Source: Leucobacter zeae
GTDB taxonomy: Bacteria; Actinomycetota; Actinomycetes; Actinomycetales; Microbacteriaceae
Direction: 5' to 3'
Assembly: GCF_016758175.1 (NCBI RefSeq)
Contig: NZ_QYAB01000002.1
Coordinates: forward strand, 186,001 to 250,000
Length of the DNA stretch: 64,000 nucleotides
In this document: in pieces, positions 32,826 through 42,313 of the stretch
How positions within the stretch are numbered: the stretch's first letter is position 1
Layout: each line of letters begins with the position of its first letter
Translations under genes and position numbers: made by a program
The notes under the pieces: model-generated
Seen by the model: the letters and a program-made list of their open reading frames with translations, nothing else
Databases searched by the model: none
Told to the model about the DNA's origin: nothing

Positions 32826-34372
32826 CGACCGACCACGACCTTCGCGCCAGGCTTGATGCGCTTGTCGGAGGACGTGATCTCGACGAACCCCTCGGCCGCG
32901 AGTCCCGCGGTGACCGGGATGATCTCGGTCTTCGCGTCCTTGCCGTCGCCGGGGTCGACGAGCAGCTCGACGCGGTCCTCGCCGCCGGAACCGGCGGAGA
33001 GCGCCGCGATCGGCACCGCGAGCACCTCGCCCTCGGTCGACGCCACCGCGATGCGCATGCGGACGTTCGTGTCGCGCAGCGCCTCGATCTGCTCGGACGT
33101 GAGTTCTCCGGGATCGAGCTCGATCGTGTAGCGGTCGCCGGACCCGCGGGCCTCGCTCTCGCCGCCGCCCGACCCCTCCTCGTCGCCGCCTTCCGACGGC
33201 TCAGATCCGCCCGACTTCGGGCTGGTGATCTTGCTCACCTTCGCCTGCAGGTTCTCTCCGCCCGGCGTCTTAAACGTCGCGACGACGCCCTCGGTGAGCA
33301 GCTCGGCATCCTGCTTGGAGACGGTTCCGAGGATCGTCAGGGTCGCCCCCGAGACGCTCATCGGCGATCCCGAGAGCACGTCGCCGCGCTCCACCGTGAT
33401 GTCGTCGACGCGTCGCGGCAGGTCGCTCAGGAAGAGCACCTCGCTCGACGGGAGCGTGGGCAGCACGCCCTCCTGCGCATCGGCGAGCGCCTCCTGCGCG
33501 TCGACCGCGGCGTCGTTCGCGGCGGTCACGGCCGCCTGCTCGCCCGCAGTGCTCGAGGCCTTGGCGTTCTGGGCATCGGTCAGCGCGGCCTGAGCCTCCG
33601 CGAGCGCGACGTTGGCATCTCGCAGGGCGCGCTCGGCGCCGCGGAGGGCCTCCTGGGCCTCTTCGCCGCCCGCGGCGGCGTCGTAGCCGATCTGCTCGTA
33701 GAGCGCGCCGAGCGCGCTGGCCGTATCCCAGTCGAACGTATCGGCGGCGGGGTCGCCCGCGGCGTAGCCCATCGCGTTGAGCGCCTGCTTGAGCTGGACG
33801 ACGTCGGGTCCGCGCATCCCCACGCTCAGAGTGCGGTAGGCGGGGAGGCCGCCCGGCATCACGATCACCGGTCGTCCCGCCACTTCGAGCGCGATGTTGC
33901 CGGCCTTGAGCACGGCGCCGAGCTTCGGCACGTGCCCCGTGATGACCGCGCGGTCCTCGGATCCGGCGGCATCGAGCGTCACCTCGACCGCGTCGGCGTA
34001 GGTGACCTCGCCGCGCGTGACGACGGTGTTCTCGATCACGCGCTCCTCGACGGGCGCCGTGACCGGTCCGGGGTCCGGAGCCGCCGTGCGCGCGGCGATA
34101 TCGGCGGGCGAGACGATGAACTGCATCACGGCGACGCCGATGAGCAGCGATACGACCGCGACGCCCGCGATGAGCGCGACGAGCCGGGTGCCCGACCAAC
34201 CGCGCTTCGCGCGAGTCGGGCCCGGCGTTCCCTCGACGGACGCCTCGACGGACGCCTCCGCGGTCGGATCCGCGGTCAGATCCGCGGTCGCTCCGGCGGC
34301 GTCGGTCGGTGCCGGCCCGACGGGGGCGTTCGGGTTCCCCTCAGCGCGTCGCCTGCGTCGCATCGCTGCCAA
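32822..34372 (-). CDS. Membrane-anchored adaptor (HlyD/MacA-like) with peptidoglycan-binding-type domain
   Basis: 516 residues. Cytoplasmic N-terminus of about 60 residues with short TEASVEASVE repeats, one transmembrane helix (LVALIAGVAVVSLLIGVAVM), then an extracellular part: barrel-like segments, a PG_binding_1-like block (VGMRGPDVVQLKQALNAMGY), a coiled-coil rich in Ala/Glu/Asp (about 250-310, ALRGAERALRDANVALAEAQ), and a C-terminal beta region. It is the MacA-type partner of the ABC genes that follow, and the peptidoglycan-binding-like segment may tie the pump to the wall. It starts 4 bp after the upstream lipoprotein stop. Confidence 0.87.
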   Translation of the reverse strand: MAAMRRRRRAEGNPNAPVGPAPTDAAGATADLTADPTAEASVEASVEGTPGPTRAKRGWSGTRLVALIAGVAVVSLLIGVAVMQFIVSPADIAARTAAPDPGPVTAPVEERVIENTVVTRGEVTYADAVEVTLDAAGSEDRAVITGHVPKLGAVLKAGNIALEVAGRPVIVMPGGLPAYRTLSVGMRGPDVVQLKQALNAMGYAAGDPAADTFDWDTASALGALYEQIGYDAAAGGEEAQEALRGAERALRDANVALAEAQAALTDAQNAKASSTAGEQAAVTAANDAAVDAQEALADAQEGVLPTLPSSEVLFLSDLPRRVDDITVERGDVLSGSPMSVSGATLTILGTVSKQDAELLTEGVVATFKTPGGENLQAKVSKITSPKSGGSEPSEGGDEEGSGGGESEARGSGDRYTIELDPGELTSEQIEALRDTNVRMRIAVASTEGEVLAVPIAALSAGSGGEDRVELLVDPGDGKDAKTEIIPVTAGLAAEGFVEITSSDKRIKPGAKVVVGR

Positions 34373-34376
34373 CGGG

Positions 34377-35426
34377 TCAGCCCTTCTTCTTGTCGGTGGC
34401 GTACTTGGCGAGGAGCGCGTCGAGCTCCGACTTGTGCTCGTCGACGAACTTCTGCTCGAGCGCGAACGTGATCTTCATGACGGCGTCTTCGTACTTCAGC
34501 TGCTTCTTGCACGTCGCATCCGCGACGGCGACCTCGATCTCGCGCTTCTGGAACTTCTTCTGATCCTCCTTGCTCAGCTCGACCCACTCGCCGTCCTCGC
34601 CGTCGGGCATCTGCAGCGCGTTGTACTCCTCGGAGATCACGTTCGAGGCGCTGTTGGGCGAGGTGAAGCCGTCGAATCCGGCGTCGGCCATGCAGTCCGC
34701 CCACTGGCGATCGAGCTTCGCGATATCGTCGTTCGGGCTGACGGCGTTCATGTCGCTTCCGTCGCCGTAGATGTCCGTGTAGAACTCCTGCTGAGCGGCG
34801 AAGAGGTCGGCGAACTCGGGATCCTCGTAGGCCTGCATCGACTTGCCCTGCACGGCCTTCTGCGCGTCCGCATAGCAGCCGGACTGCTCGTAGTCGTAGT
34901 TGCCGGACTCCTCCATCTCGGCCCACTCCTCCTCAGTGGGCTGGGGGCCGTACAGGGTTTCGTTGTAGGCCTCGGCCTCCGACTCGCTCAGCGACTCGAT
35001 GTACTCCTGATTCGGGTCGACCATCTCCTCCATGTCGCCCTCGTCGGGCATCTCCTCCATGCCGGGCGAGTCGATGAAGCCGTAGCCGTACTTCTCCGCG
35101 AACTCGACGGACCCCCACTCGGGCCCGTCTTCCTCCTCCTCCGAGGAGAACACGGTGCCGCCGTTCTGCAGGTTCGGCGTGTACTCGAAGCCCTCCTTCG
35201 TCATGCACTTGGCGACGAGATCCTCGATCTTCTTGTTGTCCGCGTCCATCTTCTCCTGCGTGTACTCCTCGCCGTCGTAGAGCGGCGCCATGTACTTGGC
35301 CAGCGGACCCTCTTCGGGCTCGGACTGCTTCGCGTCACCCCCGCCGGAGCAGCCGGCGAGCAGGAGCGCGGAGGCGATCGCGAGCGCGGGGAGCGCGGCG
35401 CGCTTCATCGTCGTGCGACGGGACAT
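34377..35426 (-). CDS. Acidic lipoprotein of unknown function linked to the MacB-type system
   Basis: 349 residues. Signal peptide MSRRTTMKRAALPALAIAS and lipobox LLAGC. The mature protein is strongly acidic (SSEEEEDGPEWGS; MEEMPDEGDMEEMVDPNQ), with Cys residues in KCMTKEGFEY, SGCYADAQKA, ADCMADAGFDGF and TCKKQLKYED spread along its length. Repeated CMxxxGF-type segments suggest two related halves with disulphides. The family is not recognised. The start at 35426 has GAGG six nt upstream, favouring it over an in-frame ATG at 35441. It heads the operon with the adaptor and ABC genes, so it probably serves that pump. Confidence 0.8.
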   Translation of the reverse strand: MSRRTTMKRAALPALAIASALLLAGCSGGGDAKQSEPEEGPLAKYMAPLYDGEEYTQEKMDADNKKIEDLVAKCMTKEGFEYTPNLQNGGTVFSSEEEEDGPEWGSVEFAEKYGYGFIDSPGMEEMPDEGDMEEMVDPNQEYIESLSESEAEAYNETLYGPQPTEEEWAEMEESGNYDYEQSGCYADAQKAVQGKSMQAYEDPEFADLFAAQQEFYTDIYGDGSDMNAVSPNDDIAKLDRQWADCMADAGFDGFTSPNSASNVISEEYNALQMPDGEDGEWVELSKEDQKKFQKREIEVAVADATCKKQLKYEDAVMKITFALEQKFVDEHKSELDALLAKYATDKKKG

Positions 35427-35702
35427 GGGTACCTCATTCATCGGGCGTACGGCGAACACGGGGTGGTGCGATTGACGGCCAAGGTATCGCACACGGGCGA
35501 CACGGGCCTGGGGGCTGACCGTCGATCCAGGGGGTGTTCTGGGAACCGAAACCGAATCGTGATCATCCTTCCGGAACGCTATCGGCGGCGGCCCGCAAGC
35601 GCATCGCTCGTTCGAGCGATATTTGATGCGCGCCGTGCGGCGACTCACCGAGCGCGCGGGGCGATTCGAGACCTCAGCGCACGACCGGCATATGATCCGA
35701 TC

Positions 35703-36092
35703 ATGACGAATCCCGATGCCGTCGCGACCACGACGCAGTCCCGGCCCGCGCCGACCCGGATGCACCCCCAGACGGCGCTCGCGCTCGTGCGGATCGCCGC
35801 GTGGGCGATCGCGCTCGGCGCGCTGATCACCGGAATCGCACTCACCGTCAATCGTGTTGCCTTCGCGGATATCGGCGACGGCCTGCTCGAGCCGATCGAC
35901 GTCTGGCCCGCCGGGCTCGTGCTGCTGGGCGTCGGCGTGCTGTCGATCGTCGCGCTGCTGATCTTCGAGTGCCAGCAGCTGGCGGCACGGGCGGCGTCGG
36001 TCGAGCGCGACGACCCTGCGGAGCCGCCAGCGCCGTATCGCGAGGCCGGCTCGGTCGAGTCGTTCCGCCGAACGGCTTCGTCCGGGGAGTGA
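35703..36092 (+). CDS. Small membrane protein of unknown function (DUF1634-like layout)
   Basis: 129 residues with two hydrophobic segments (about 28-50, LVRIAAWAIALGALITGIAL, and about 68-90, GLVLLGVGVLSIVALLIF), separated by an extracytoplasmic loop, and a hydrophilic C-terminus. I do not recognise the family with confidence. It has normal codon use for this genome and a free-standing position, tail-to-tail with metX (10 bp between stops). The 276-bp stretch before it (35427-35702) is AT-richer and must hold promoters for it and the divergent lipoprotein gene; no clear motif seen. Confidence 0.65.
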   Translation: MTNPDAVATTTQSRPAPTRMHPQTALALVRIAAWAIALGALITGIALTVNRVAFADIGDGLLEPIDVWPAGLVLLGVGVLSIVALLIFECQQLAARAASVERDDPAEPPAPYREAGSVESFRRTASSGE

Positions 36093-36102
36093 CCGCCCCG
36101 CC

Positions 36103-37308
36103 TCAGGCAGCGAGCAGTCTGCCGAGCTGCGCGCCCACGCGGTCGAACTCGATGAGGAAGGCGTCGTGCCCGTAGGGCGAGTCGATGCGGGTCGCGCGGT
36201 CGCCGTCGAGGCTCCCCGGGGTGTGCCTCGCGATCTCGTCCTGCCCCTCGAGCGTGAACAGCCGGTCGCTCGGGATCCCGAGCACGAGCGTGGGCAGGTC
36301 CAGCGTGGAGAGCGCCGCGCGCACGCCGCCCCGTCCCCGACCGACATCGTGCGAGTTCATCGCCTGCACGAGCGTCAGGTAGCTGTTCGCGTCGAAGCGC
36401 CGCGTGAACTTGTTGCCGTGGAAGTCGAGGTAGGACTCGACGGCGAAGCGCCCGCCGCCGCCCAGCGGGCTGACCGCCGACTGCCAGGCCCGGCCGAAGC
36501 GCTCGTCGAGCTCGGTGTTGGACCGGTAGTTGAGGAGCGCGAGCCGCCTGGCGGTTGCGAGTCCGTGGTGCGGGCCCTTGCCGTCCGGCGCGTCGTAGTA
36601 GTCGCCGCCGTGGTAGTACGGGTCGGAGCGGATCGCCTCGAGCTGCACGAGGTTCAATCCGATCTGGTCGGCGGTGGTCACGGGCGGTGCCGCGATGACG
36701 GCGAGCCGGGCCGTGCGCTCGCGCCTCGTGAGGCCCCACTCGAGGGCGTGCATGCCGCCCATCGAGCCGCCGATCACCGCCTGGAAGCGCTCGATCCCGA
36801 GCTCGTCCGCGAAGCGCGCCGCAGCCTCGACCTGGTCGCGGATCGTGAGGTAGGGGAACCTGCCGCCCCACTCGCGCCCCGAGGGATCGAGCGATCCGGG
36901 ACCGGTCGATCCCTGGCACCCGCCGAGCACGTTCGGTGCGATGACGCAAAAGCGGGACGTGTCGAGCGGCTTGCCCGGTCCTACGATCTCGCTCCACCAG
37001 CCGTCGGTCGAGTGGCCGGGCCCCGCCGAGCCGACGAGGTGGCTGTCCCCGGTGAGCGCGTGGAAGACGAGGATCGCGTTGTCGCGAGCGTCCGAGAGAT
37101 CGCCGAAGGTCTCGTAGGCGATGCGGACGTTCGGGATCTCCTCGCCGGCCTCGGTGGTCAGCGCGCCGATCGCGGCGAAGCGGCGCTCCCCGACCGGGTC
37201 GCCGTCGCGCCAGCCGCCCGAGATCGGCGGCCTGCCCATCAGCGCGCGCAGCTGCGCGTCGGTGATGAAGTCGGTCGGGAACGAGTCCTCGGGCGTCTGC
37301 CAGTCCAT
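36103..37308 (-). CDS. metX: Homoserine O-acetyltransferase
   Basis: 401 residues, alpha/beta hydrolase family. Nucleophile Ser ~179 in VIGGSMGGMHALEWG, acid in LGIPSDRLFTLEGQ and His in DSPYGHDAFLIE. The blocks RFAAIGALTTEAGEEIPNVR and GGCQGSTGPGSLDPSG are typical of MetX. It makes O-acetylhomoserine, which the sulfhydrylase encoded upstream (37538) converts to homocysteine. In transcription order metY comes first; a hairpin lies between them, so metX may have its own promoter. Whether the acyl donor is acetyl- or succinyl-CoA was not verified; actinobacterial enzymes are usually acetyltransferases. Confidence 0.95.
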   Translation of the reverse strand: MDWQTPEDSFPTDFITDAQLRALMGRPPISGGWRDGDPVGERRFAAIGALTTEAGEEIPNVRIAYETFGDLSDARDNAILVFHALTGDSHLVGSAGPGHSTDGWWSEIVGPGKPLDTSRFCVIAPNVLGGCQGSTGPGSLDPSGREWGGRFPYLTIRDQVEAAARFADELGIERFQAVIGGSMGGMHALEWGLTRRERTARLAVIAAPPVTTADQIGLNLVQLEAIRSDPYYHGGDYYDAPDGKGPHHGLATARRLALLNYRSNTELDERFGRAWQSAVSPLGGGGRFAVESYLDFHGNKFTRRFDANSYLTLVQAMNSHDVGRGRGGVRAALSTLDLPTLVLGIPSDRLFTLEGQDEIARHTPGSLDGDRATRIDSPYGHDAFLIEFDRVGAQLGRLLAA

Positions 37309-37389
37309 AGCTCCCCATTCTGCCGGGGCCGGGGGCGGCCGGGGCGAATGTTACGAGATGCGCTTCCGGGGAGACGCGCGCCCGGAGAC

Positions 37390-37451
37390 ATGAGATCTGC
37401 CGGTCGTATGCCGACTCGGTGGCCGAGCGGCATATGACCGGCAGATCTCAT
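37390..37451. repeat. Long intergenic hairpin between metY and metX
   Basis: Arms 37390-37419 and 37423-37451 pair over about 29 bp with one wobble and one bulged A, around a 3-nt loop. It lies 87 bp downstream of the metY stop. It has the same build as the hairpins at 2694, 10229, 40616 and 53553, but its own sequence. Confidence 0.75.
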
Positions 37452-37460
37452 ATGAAATGC

Positions 37461-37515
37461 GAGGCCAGGGCCAGGGCCGGGGCCGGGGCATGGAGCCCGG
37501 GGCCCCGGCCCTGGC
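37461..37515. repeat. GGGGCC/GGGCCA-rich hairpin
   Basis: Runs of GGGCCA and GGGGCC on the left fold on GCCCCGGCCCTGGCC on the right (at least 15 bp perfect) around an ATGGAG-containing loop. It begins within 25 bp of the metY stop on the minus strand, so this, rather than the hairpin at 37390, may be the metY terminator. Confidence 0.55.
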
Positions 37516-37537
37516 CCGATCTGGACCCGAGTCCGGA

Positions 37538-38863
37538 TCAGACCTCGGCGTTCTGCGCGACGACGGCGCGCGCGGCGGCGAAGCCCTGCTCGAGGTCCGC
37601 CTTGATGTCGTCGATGTGCTCGAGGCCCACCGAGAGACGCACGAGGCCGGGGGTGACGCCAGCGGTGAGCTGCTGCTCGGGGGTCAGCTGCGAGTGCGTG
37701 GTCGAGGCGGGGTGGATGACGAGCGAGCGCACGTCGCCGATGTTCGCGACGTGGCTGAACAGGTCGAGGCTGTTGACGAAGGCCTTGCCCGCCTCGACGC
37801 CGCCCTTGAGCTCGAAGGAGAGCACGGCTCCGACGCCCTTCGGCGCGTAGGCGTTCGCCGCGGCGTACCACGGCGACGACGGCAGACCCGAGTAGTAGAC
37901 CGTCGCGACGTCGTCGTGGCCGTCGAGCCACTCGGCGACCTCCTGCGCGTTCTGCACGTGGCGCTCGATGCGCAGCGAGAGGGTCTCGATGCCCTGCAGC
38001 AGCAGCCAGGCGCTGTTCGGCGCGATCGCCGAACCCAGGTCGCGCAGCAGCTGCACGCGGGCCTTGATGATGTACGCGATCGGGTCGCCGACGGCCCCCG
38101 TGTAGCTCACTCCGTTGTACGACGGGTCGGGCTCGGTGAGGCCGGGGAACTTGTCGACGTGCTTCGACCACTCGAACTTGCCGCCGTCGACGATCACGCC
38201 GCCGAGGGTCGTGCCGTGGCCGCCGAGGAACTTCGTCGCCGAGTGGAGCACGATGTCGGCTCCGTGCTCGATCGGGCGGACCAGGTAGGGGCTCGCGACG
38301 GTGTTGTCGACGATGAGCGGGAGTCCGTTCTCATGGGCGACATCGGCGACGGAACGGATGTCGAGCACGTTCGAACGGGGGTTCGCGATCGACTCGGCGA
38401 AGAACAGCTTCGTGTTCGGACGGACGGCCCGCTGCCACGCCGCGGGATCGTCCTGATCCTCGACGAAGGTGACCTCGATGCCGAGCTTGGCGAGCGAGTA
38501 CTTGAAGAGGTTGTACGTGCCGCCGTAGATCGAGCTCGACGAGACGATGTGGTCGCCCGCGTTCGCGATGTTGAGCACGGCGAACGTCGATGCCGCCTGG
38601 CCGCTCGCGAGCAGCAGGGCCGCGGTGCCGCCCTCCAGCGCGGCGATGCGCTGCTCGGCGACGTCCTGCGTCGGGTTCGTGATGCGCGTGTAGATCGGGC
38701 CCAGCTCGGCGAGTGCGAAGCGGTTGGCGGCCTGCTCGGTGCTGTCGAAGACGAACGCGGTGGTCTGGTGGATCGGCAGCGCGCGCGCCCCGGTCGCGGG
38801 GTCGGGCTCCTGTCCGGAGTGGATCTGCTTGGTTTCGAATCCCCAGGCGGTCTTGTCGGTCAT
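37538..38863 (-). CDS. metY: O-acetylhomoserine sulfhydrylase
   Basis: 441 residues, Cys/Met metabolism PLP enzyme. PLP-binding Lys ~209 in [13 protein letters not shown]; other blocks: [52 protein letters not shown], and SLGSCESLV-region equivalent [18 protein letters not shown]. Length and these motifs fit direct sulfhydrylation of O-acetylhomoserine. The start at 38863 has AGGAG upstream. Its leader (38864-39030) carries GAACGTGCGG twice (38882, 38916) and a related inverted copy near 38970; a regulator site is possible. No SAM riboswitch was recognised. Confidence 0.95.
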   Translation of the reverse strand: MTDKTAWGFETKQIHSGQEPDPATGARALPIHQTTAFVFDSTEQAANRFALAELGPIYTRITNPTQDVAEQRIAALEGGTAALLLASGQAASTFAVLNIANAGDHIVSSSSIYGGTYNLFKYSLAKLGIEVTFVEDQDDPAAWQRAVRPNTKLFFAESIANPRSNVLDIRSVADVAHENGLPLIVDNTVASPYLVRPIEHGADIVLHSATKFLGGHGTTLGGVIVDGGKFEWSKHVDKFPGLTEPDPSYNGVSYTGAVGDPIAYIIKARVQLLRDLGSAIAPNSAWLLLQGIETLSLRIERHVQNAQEVAEWLDGHDDVATVYYSGLPSSPWYAAANAYAPKGVGAVLSFELKGGVEAGKAFVNSLDLFSHVANIGDVRSLVIHPASTTHSQLTPEQQLTAGVTPGLVRLSVGLEHIDDIKADLEQGFAAARAVVAQNAEV

Positions 38864-39068
38864 TGCGGCTCCTCGGTGAGTGAACGTGCGGTGGGTGTCG
38901 GAAAGCGCGGTGGGCGAACGTGCGGCGGTTCCGCGACGCGCGCATCGCCGGATCGGCGGTGCCTCCGAGCGTACGTTCGGCCCAACGACCCGGCAACGGC
39001 CCGCGACACGATGCGTAACCTGGCGGTTCACTATGCTCGAGACGGCGGACACGAGGATCGGAGGGGCC

Positions 39069-39839
39069 GTGCAGCAGCGCGTGGTGGTGACCGGGGCGAG
39101 CTCGGGGATCGGGGCCGCGACCGTGCGGCGATTCGCGGAGCTCGGGTGGCAGACGGTCGCGGTGGCGCGCCGGGAGGATCGCCTGCGCGCGCTCGCCGAG
39201 GAGACCGGGGCGCATCCCGTCGTCTGCGACGTCACCGACGAGGAGCAGGTGTCGCGTCTCGCGGCGGAGGTCGCCGCGACCGGCGGCGCGACGGGGCTCG
39301 TGAACAACGCCGGGGGAGCGATCGGTACCGAGCGCGTCGAGGCGGCCTCGAACGACGACTGGCGGCGCATGTTCGAGGTCAACGTGCTGGGCCTGCGGGC
39401 GGTGACCGCGGCCCTGCTCCCGGTGCTGCGCGAGGGCGCCCGCCGCACCGGCTGGGCCTCGATCCTCAATCTCACCTCGACCGCCGGCCTCAGCGCGTAC
39501 CCCGGGGGCGGCGGCTACAACGCGGCAAAGTATGCGGCGCACGCGGTCACCGAGGTGCTGCGGCTCGAGCTCGCGGGCGAGCCGATCCGAGTGATGGAGC
39601 TGGCGCCCGGCCTGGTGCGCACCGAGGAGTTCACGCTGAACCGCTTGCGCGGCGACGCCGAGCGGGCGGCGCTGCCGTACGCCGACGTGATCCCGCTGCA
39701 GGCCGAGGAGGTCGCCCGGGTGCTCGTCGGCGCGTTCGAGCAGCCGCCCCACGTGAATCAGGACCTCATCGTGCTCCGCCCGGTCGCGCAGTCGAGCGTG
39801 TTCCACACGCACCGCGGACCGCTGGCGCCGAGGGGCTGA
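39069..39839 (+). CDS. Short-chain dehydrogenase/reductase
   Basis: 256 residues, classical SDR. NAD(P) motif [18 protein letters not shown] at the N-terminus, LVNNAGGA, the catalytic Ser region [17 protein letters not shown] followed by [10 protein letters not shown] (YxxxK), and the post-active-site [10 protein letters not shown]. It resembles YdfG-type serine/3-hydroxy acid dehydrogenases, but the substrate is not predictable. GTG at 39069 with GGAGGGG just upstream gives the canonical short N-terminus; ATG at 39033 is an alternative. A TATGCT at 39032-39037 could be its -10. It is followed after 11 bp by ung. Confidence 0.85.
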   Translation: MQQRVVVTGASSGIGAATVRRFAELGWQTVAVARREDRLRALAEETGAHPVVCDVTDEEQVSRLAAEVAATGGATGLVNNAGGAIGTERVEAASNDDWRRMFEVNVLGLRAVTAALLPVLREGARRTGWASILNLTSTAGLSAYPGGGGYNAAKYAAHAVTEVLRLELAGEPIRVMELAPGLVRTEEFTLNRLRGDAERAALPYADVIPLQAEEVARVLVGAFEQPPHVNQDLIVLRPVAQSSVFHTHRGPLAPRG

Positions 39840-39850
39840 GGGGCGGCGAC

Positions 39851-40549
39851 ATGGCCATGAATCTCGCGGAGCTCGCCGACGGCGGTCACATCGCGCACGA
39901 CTGGGCGGAGGCGCTCGCGCCGATGGACGACCGGCTCGCCGAGCTCGGACGCTTCCTGAACGCCGAGCGCGCCGACGGACAGCGCGTGCTGCCAGCGGGC
40001 GACCGGATCCTCGCGGCCTTCCGTCGCCCGCTCGCCGACGTGCGCGTGCTGATCGTGGGGCAGGATCCCTACCCGACGCCGGGCCACCCGATCGGCCTCT
40101 CCTTCGCGACCGCTCCCGACGTGCGCCCGGTGCCCCGCAGCCTGCAGAACATCTACAAGGAGCTGCGGGAGGACCTGGGGATCGAGCCGGCACCCCACGG
40201 CGATCTCACCTCGTGGGCGGACCACGGGGTGATGCTGCTCAACCGGGCGCTCACCGTACGCGCCGGAGTGCCGGCCTCGCATCGGGGCAAGGGATGGGAG
40301 GCGTTCACGGAGCACGCGATCCGTGCGCTCGTCGCGCGCGGCGGACCGCTCGTCGCGATCCTCTGGGGCAACGACGCCAGGTCGCTGGCCCCGATGCTCG
40401 GCGATGTGTCGCGCATCGAGAGCGCGCACCCGTCGCCGCTCTCGGCCTCTCGCGGCTTCTTCGGATCGAAGCCGTTCAGCCGCGCGAATGCTGCGCTCGA
40501 GGCGCGGGGCGCCGCACCCGTGGACTGGCGGGTGGAGCGCTCCGCCTAG
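39851..40549 (+). CDS. ung: Uracil-DNA glycosylase
   Basis: 232 residues, family 1 UDG. The water-activating motif [17 protein letters not shown] (about residues 69-85), the uracil-stacking and Asn region [12 protein letters not shown], and the DNA-intercalation loop [15 protein letters not shown] are all intact. It excises uracil from DNA in base-excision repair. It starts 11 bp after the SDR stop with AGGGG at good spacing; an in-frame ATG at 39857 is less well placed. Confidence 0.96.
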   Translation: MAMNLAELADGGHIAHDWAEALAPMDDRLAELGRFLNAERADGQRVLPAGDRILAAFRRPLADVRVLIVGQDPYPTPGHPIGLSFATAPDVRPVPRSLQNIYKELREDLGIEPAPHGDLTSWADHGVMLLNRALTVRAGVPASHRGKGWEAFTEHAIRALVARGGPLVAILWGNDARSLAPMLGDVSRIESAHPSPLSASRGFFGSKPFSRANAALEARGAAPVDWRVERSA

Positions 40550-40615
40550 GCGGGTTGCCGAGTCCGCGGCCGCGCCGGCCCGCGTTGGCTTGCGCCGAAA
40601 GGCGGCCGGCAGGAG

Positions 40616-40672
40616 ATCCGGGTCACTTTGGGGGCGTGTTCTCTCGAAACACACCCCCAAAGTGACCCGGAT
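40616..40672. terminator. Long bidirectional hairpin between ung and the hut permease
   Basis: Arms 40616-40640 and 40648-40672 pair over 25 bp with one G-U, loop CTCTCGA. It lies between convergent stops (40549 and 40737). Length and regularity exceed what termination needs. Confidence 0.8.
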
Positions 40673-40736
40673 TCGTTTGCCGTGTGCGCGGCTCGCGGCG
40701 CGTAGCGGCGGAGCGGACGCGCGCGCAGCCGTCGCG

Positions 40737-42206
40737 CTACGGTCGCCCGACGACCGAGATGGGCTCGGTCTGGTCGACGAGCTGGTAGGCCCGGCGGCCC
40801 TGGCCGCGTACGAAGGCGAAGTAGCACGCGACCAGCAGCGCCACCCAGACGAGGCCCACCCAGAGCGCGGGGCGCGAATCGGGGACGATGCCGACCATGA
40901 CGATCACGAACACGATGAATCCGACCGTCAGGTACGAGGCGACGGGCCACAGCGGCACGGGGAACTCGCTCGGCAGCCGGTGCTCGCGGGCGATCTCGCG
41001 CTTCATGCGGATGTGGGCGATGAGGATCACGAGCCACACGAGCACCGTCGCGAAGGTCGCCAGTGCGCCGAGCAGGAAGAGCACCTGGTCGGGGTAGAAG
41101 TAGTTGAGCACTACCCCGACGAGCAGGCCGACGATCATCGTGATCACGGTCATGATCGGCACGCCGTTGCGCGTCGTGCGGGTGAACGACTTCGGCGCCT
41201 GACCCTGCTCGGCGAGGCCGTGCAGCATGCGACCTGCGCCGAAGATGTCGGCGTTCATCGCCGAGAGCGCGGCGGTGACGAGGATCACGTTGAACACGGC
41301 GGCAGCCGCCTGGAACCCGATCGACTCGAAGATGGAGACGAACGGGCTCGTCTCGCCCGTGATGTCGACCCATGGCTGGATCATCATGATGACGCCGAGC
41401 GTGAGCACGTAGAAGAGCAGGATGCGGATCGGCACCGAGTTGATGGCCTTCGGCAGCACCTGCTTCGGATTCTGGGCCTCGCCCGCGGTGACGCCGATGA
41501 TCTCGATCCCGCCGAACGCGAACATCACGATCGTGAAGGACGCGAGCACGCCCCAGAGGCCGTTCGGCATGAACCCGCCGTGGTCGACGAGGTTGTGCGG
41601 GCCCATCTGGTCGTGCCCGGCCGCGCCGAATCCGAACAGGATGACGCCGATGCCCGCCACGATGAGCGCGATGATGGCGACGATCTTGATGAGCGCGAAC
41701 CAGAACTCCAGCTCGCCGAACACCTTCACGCCGATGAGGTTGATGGCCGCGATGAAGAAGATGACGGCGAGCACCCACACCCACTGGGCGACGTCGGGGA
41801 ACCAGAAGCGCATGTACACCCCGATGGCCGTCGCGTCGAAGACGGCGACGAGGAACATCTCGAACGCGAAGCTCCAGCCGACCAGGAAGCCCGCGAACGG
41901 GTGGATGTAGCGCGAGGCGTACTGCCCGAACGACCCGGAGACCGGGTGCCGCACGACCATCTCGCCGAGGGCGCGCATGACCATGAAGACGGCTGCGCCG
42001 CCGATCACGTATGCGATGAGCACGGCGGGGCCTGCGGTCTGGATCGCGCCGGAGGATCCCATGAAGAGGCCGGTGCCGATGGCGGATCCCAGCGCCATGA
42101 ACCGGATGTGCCTGGCGGTGAGACCGCGTTGCAGGCCCGAGGTTGCGGGCTCGGGGGTCGAGCTCCCCGCGACCGCGGCGTTGCGGTCGGTACTCGTGGA
42201 TTCCAA
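40737..42206 (-). CDS. Amino acid permease, AAT/APC type (probable histidine permease)
   Basis: 489 residues, about 12 helices, amino acid transporter (AAT) group of the APC family. Hallmarks: LTARHIRFMALGSAIGTGLF at the start, VMRALGEMVVRHPVSGSFGQ, and FAFGGIEIIGVTAGEAQNP. Members include ProY, HisP-like and HutT permeases. It lies directly downstream of hutG on the same strand (107 bp gap), which supports histidine or urocanate as cargo, an inference from context. The C-terminal region ends in a short hydrophilic tail. Confidence 0.87.
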   Translation of the reverse strand: MESTSTDRNAAVAGSSTPEPATSGLQRGLTARHIRFMALGSAIGTGLFMGSSGAIQTAGPAVLIAYVIGGAAVFMVMRALGEMVVRHPVSGSFGQYASRYIHPFAGFLVGWSFAFEMFLVAVFDATAIGVYMRFWFPDVAQWVWVLAVIFFIAAINLIGVKVFGELEFWFALIKIVAIIALIVAGIGVILFGFGAAGHDQMGPHNLVDHGGFMPNGLWGVLASFTIVMFAFGGIEIIGVTAGEAQNPKQVLPKAINSVPIRILLFYVLTLGVIMMIQPWVDITGETSPFVSIFESIGFQAAAAVFNVILVTAALSAMNADIFGAGRMLHGLAEQGQAPKSFTRTTRNGVPIMTVITMIVGLLVGVVLNYFYPDQVLFLLGALATFATVLVWLVILIAHIRMKREIAREHRLPSEFPVPLWPVASYLTVGFIVFVIVMVGIVPDSRPALWVGLVWVALLVACYFAFVRGQGRRAYQLVDQTEPISVVGRP

Positions 42207-42313
42207 GGTGTTCCCTTCGTCGGAAATTGGGCGTGGTGCAGCTGCGGCCGCCGGGTCGGGCGGTCGCAGATGGAGCAGCGGGTGGGGCGGCGTGATGCCC
42301 CGCGGTCGGTCCG

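Noticed and set aside
38864-39068. SAM riboswitch in front of metY
   Set aside because: No SAM-I or SAM-IV-like core pairing or conserved loop sequence could be recognised; only GAACGTGCG repeats.
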